Under the pieces are notes generated by a model. It was not told where the DNA came from. It ran no database searches and saw nothing but the letters and a program-made list of their open reading frames with translations. The translations under genes and the position numbers were made by a program. 7,181 nt of DNA from Methyloglobulus sp. (GTDB taxonomy: Bacteria > Pseudomonadota > Gammaproteobacteria > Methylococcales > Methylomonadaceae), in NCBI GenBank assembly GCA_013140405.1, contig JABFSV010000083.1, positions 1 through 7,181 on the forward strand, in the 5' to 3' direction. Shown piece by piece: positions 6,786-7,181 of the stretch; positions within the stretch are counted from its first letter, which is position 1, and every line of letters begins with the position of its first letter.

Positions 6786-7024
6786 CCTAATAACGATTTT
6801 GGTAAATTAGCCATCTGATTACTTTCAGAAATACAATTTAGCTTTTTTGGATTCCATGGGGATCATTGAAAAACATTACATGGTTATATACGAAGCACAG
6901 GTTTGTTAAACCAATGCACTGTAATTTCAAAGTTTTGGCTGAATAAATCCTTCACAACCTGCAACTTGTCTATAGTCATGAAACATTAATGCAAAATGAG
7001 TGTCCGTTTTTGACCATTTGAGGA

Positions 7025-7174
7025 TCAGCAATCAAAAACCATGACCTTCTGCTGTTGGCCCAGACCGTGTAAGAACGCACTAAAGTTTTTCAGCCAACTC
7101 TGTTTGCGGCTTAGATAACGCCCTATTGGTTGAGTTACGGCTTGTTTTTTATATTTCTTGGGTTGGTGATTTTT
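7025..7174 (-). pseudogene. Start-less open frame, possible gene or transposase remnant
   Basis: On the minus strand an open frame of 49 codons lies between TAA (7175-7177) and TGA (7025-7027). It reads as a basic peptide with RKQSWLKNFSAFLHGLGQQQ and ending VMVFDC. It has no ATG, GTG or TTG start apart from an ATG five codons before the stop. The basic, aromatic composition is reminiscent of transposase-like termini, but I recognise no family. It may be chance. Confidence 0.15.
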
Positions 7175-7181
7175 TTAAAAA

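Larger units (their letters stand above)
6583..7181. other. 599-bp AT-rich non-coding region upstream of the sensor operon
   Basis: No frame with a credible start and protein-like composition is visible here. The operon-proximal part holds the leader, the candidate sigma-54 promoter and the long inverted repeat. A small dyad GGTTT-gtt-AAACC lies near 6900-6912. From about 6915 to 7020 I see nothing identifiable. The last 150 bp hold a start-less open frame on the minus strand (7025-7174) that may be a gene remnant. Confidence 0.6.

Noticed and set aside
6750..6800. Intrinsic terminator at the long inverted repeat
   Set aside because: Neither side carries a T-tract directly after the stem, and the arms are mostly AT.
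6583..7181. tRNA, small RNA or CRISPR array
   Set aside because: No cloverleaf-like segment, no regularly spaced repeats and no promoter-terminator pair supporting a small RNA could be recognised.

Overview
The window reads as a piece of a Gram-negative chromosome, most likely a gammaproteobacterium. It encodes an outer-membrane porin and a lipoprotein with a clear lipobox, its GC content is moderate, and its intergenic stretches are visibly AT-rich. A methanotroph-type lineage is possible, but that is an impression from protein style and cannot be shown here.

Layout. Positions 1-1157 (minus) hold the first ~385 codons of a porin whose C-terminus lies beyond the left edge. A 206-bp divergent intergenic region (1158-1363) carries a 28-bp tandem/palindromic operator-like element between two outward promoters. 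Positions 1364-2161 (plus) encode an unrecognised 265-residue lipoprotein. A short AT-rich gap (2162-2320) separates it from a convergent two-gene operon on the minus strand. The first gene (3277-6582) is a 1101-residue sensor that fuses a complete NCS1-type (nucleobase/hydantoin/allantoin-like) transporter to a cysteine cluster, two membrane segments, a histidine kinase and a receiver. The second gene (2321-3271) is a LuxR-type response regulator starting 5 nt after the kinase stop. Positions 6583-7181 contain no convincing gene. They do hold a candidate sigma-54 promoter for the operon and, about 115 bp upstream of its predicted start point, a perfect 16-bp inverted repeat nested in a longer imperfect palindrome.

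How it may work together. The transporter-kinase probably senses a small solute through its NCS1 module and signals to the LuxR regulator, which could control nearby uptake genes, the porin being the obvious candidate in view. A sigma-54 promoter with an upstream dyad would suit nitrogen-status control. Together this suggests, as inference only, a nitrogen-compound (purine/pyrimidine, hydantoin, amide or urea type) sensing and uptake locus. The ligand and the target promoters are not shown by the sequence.
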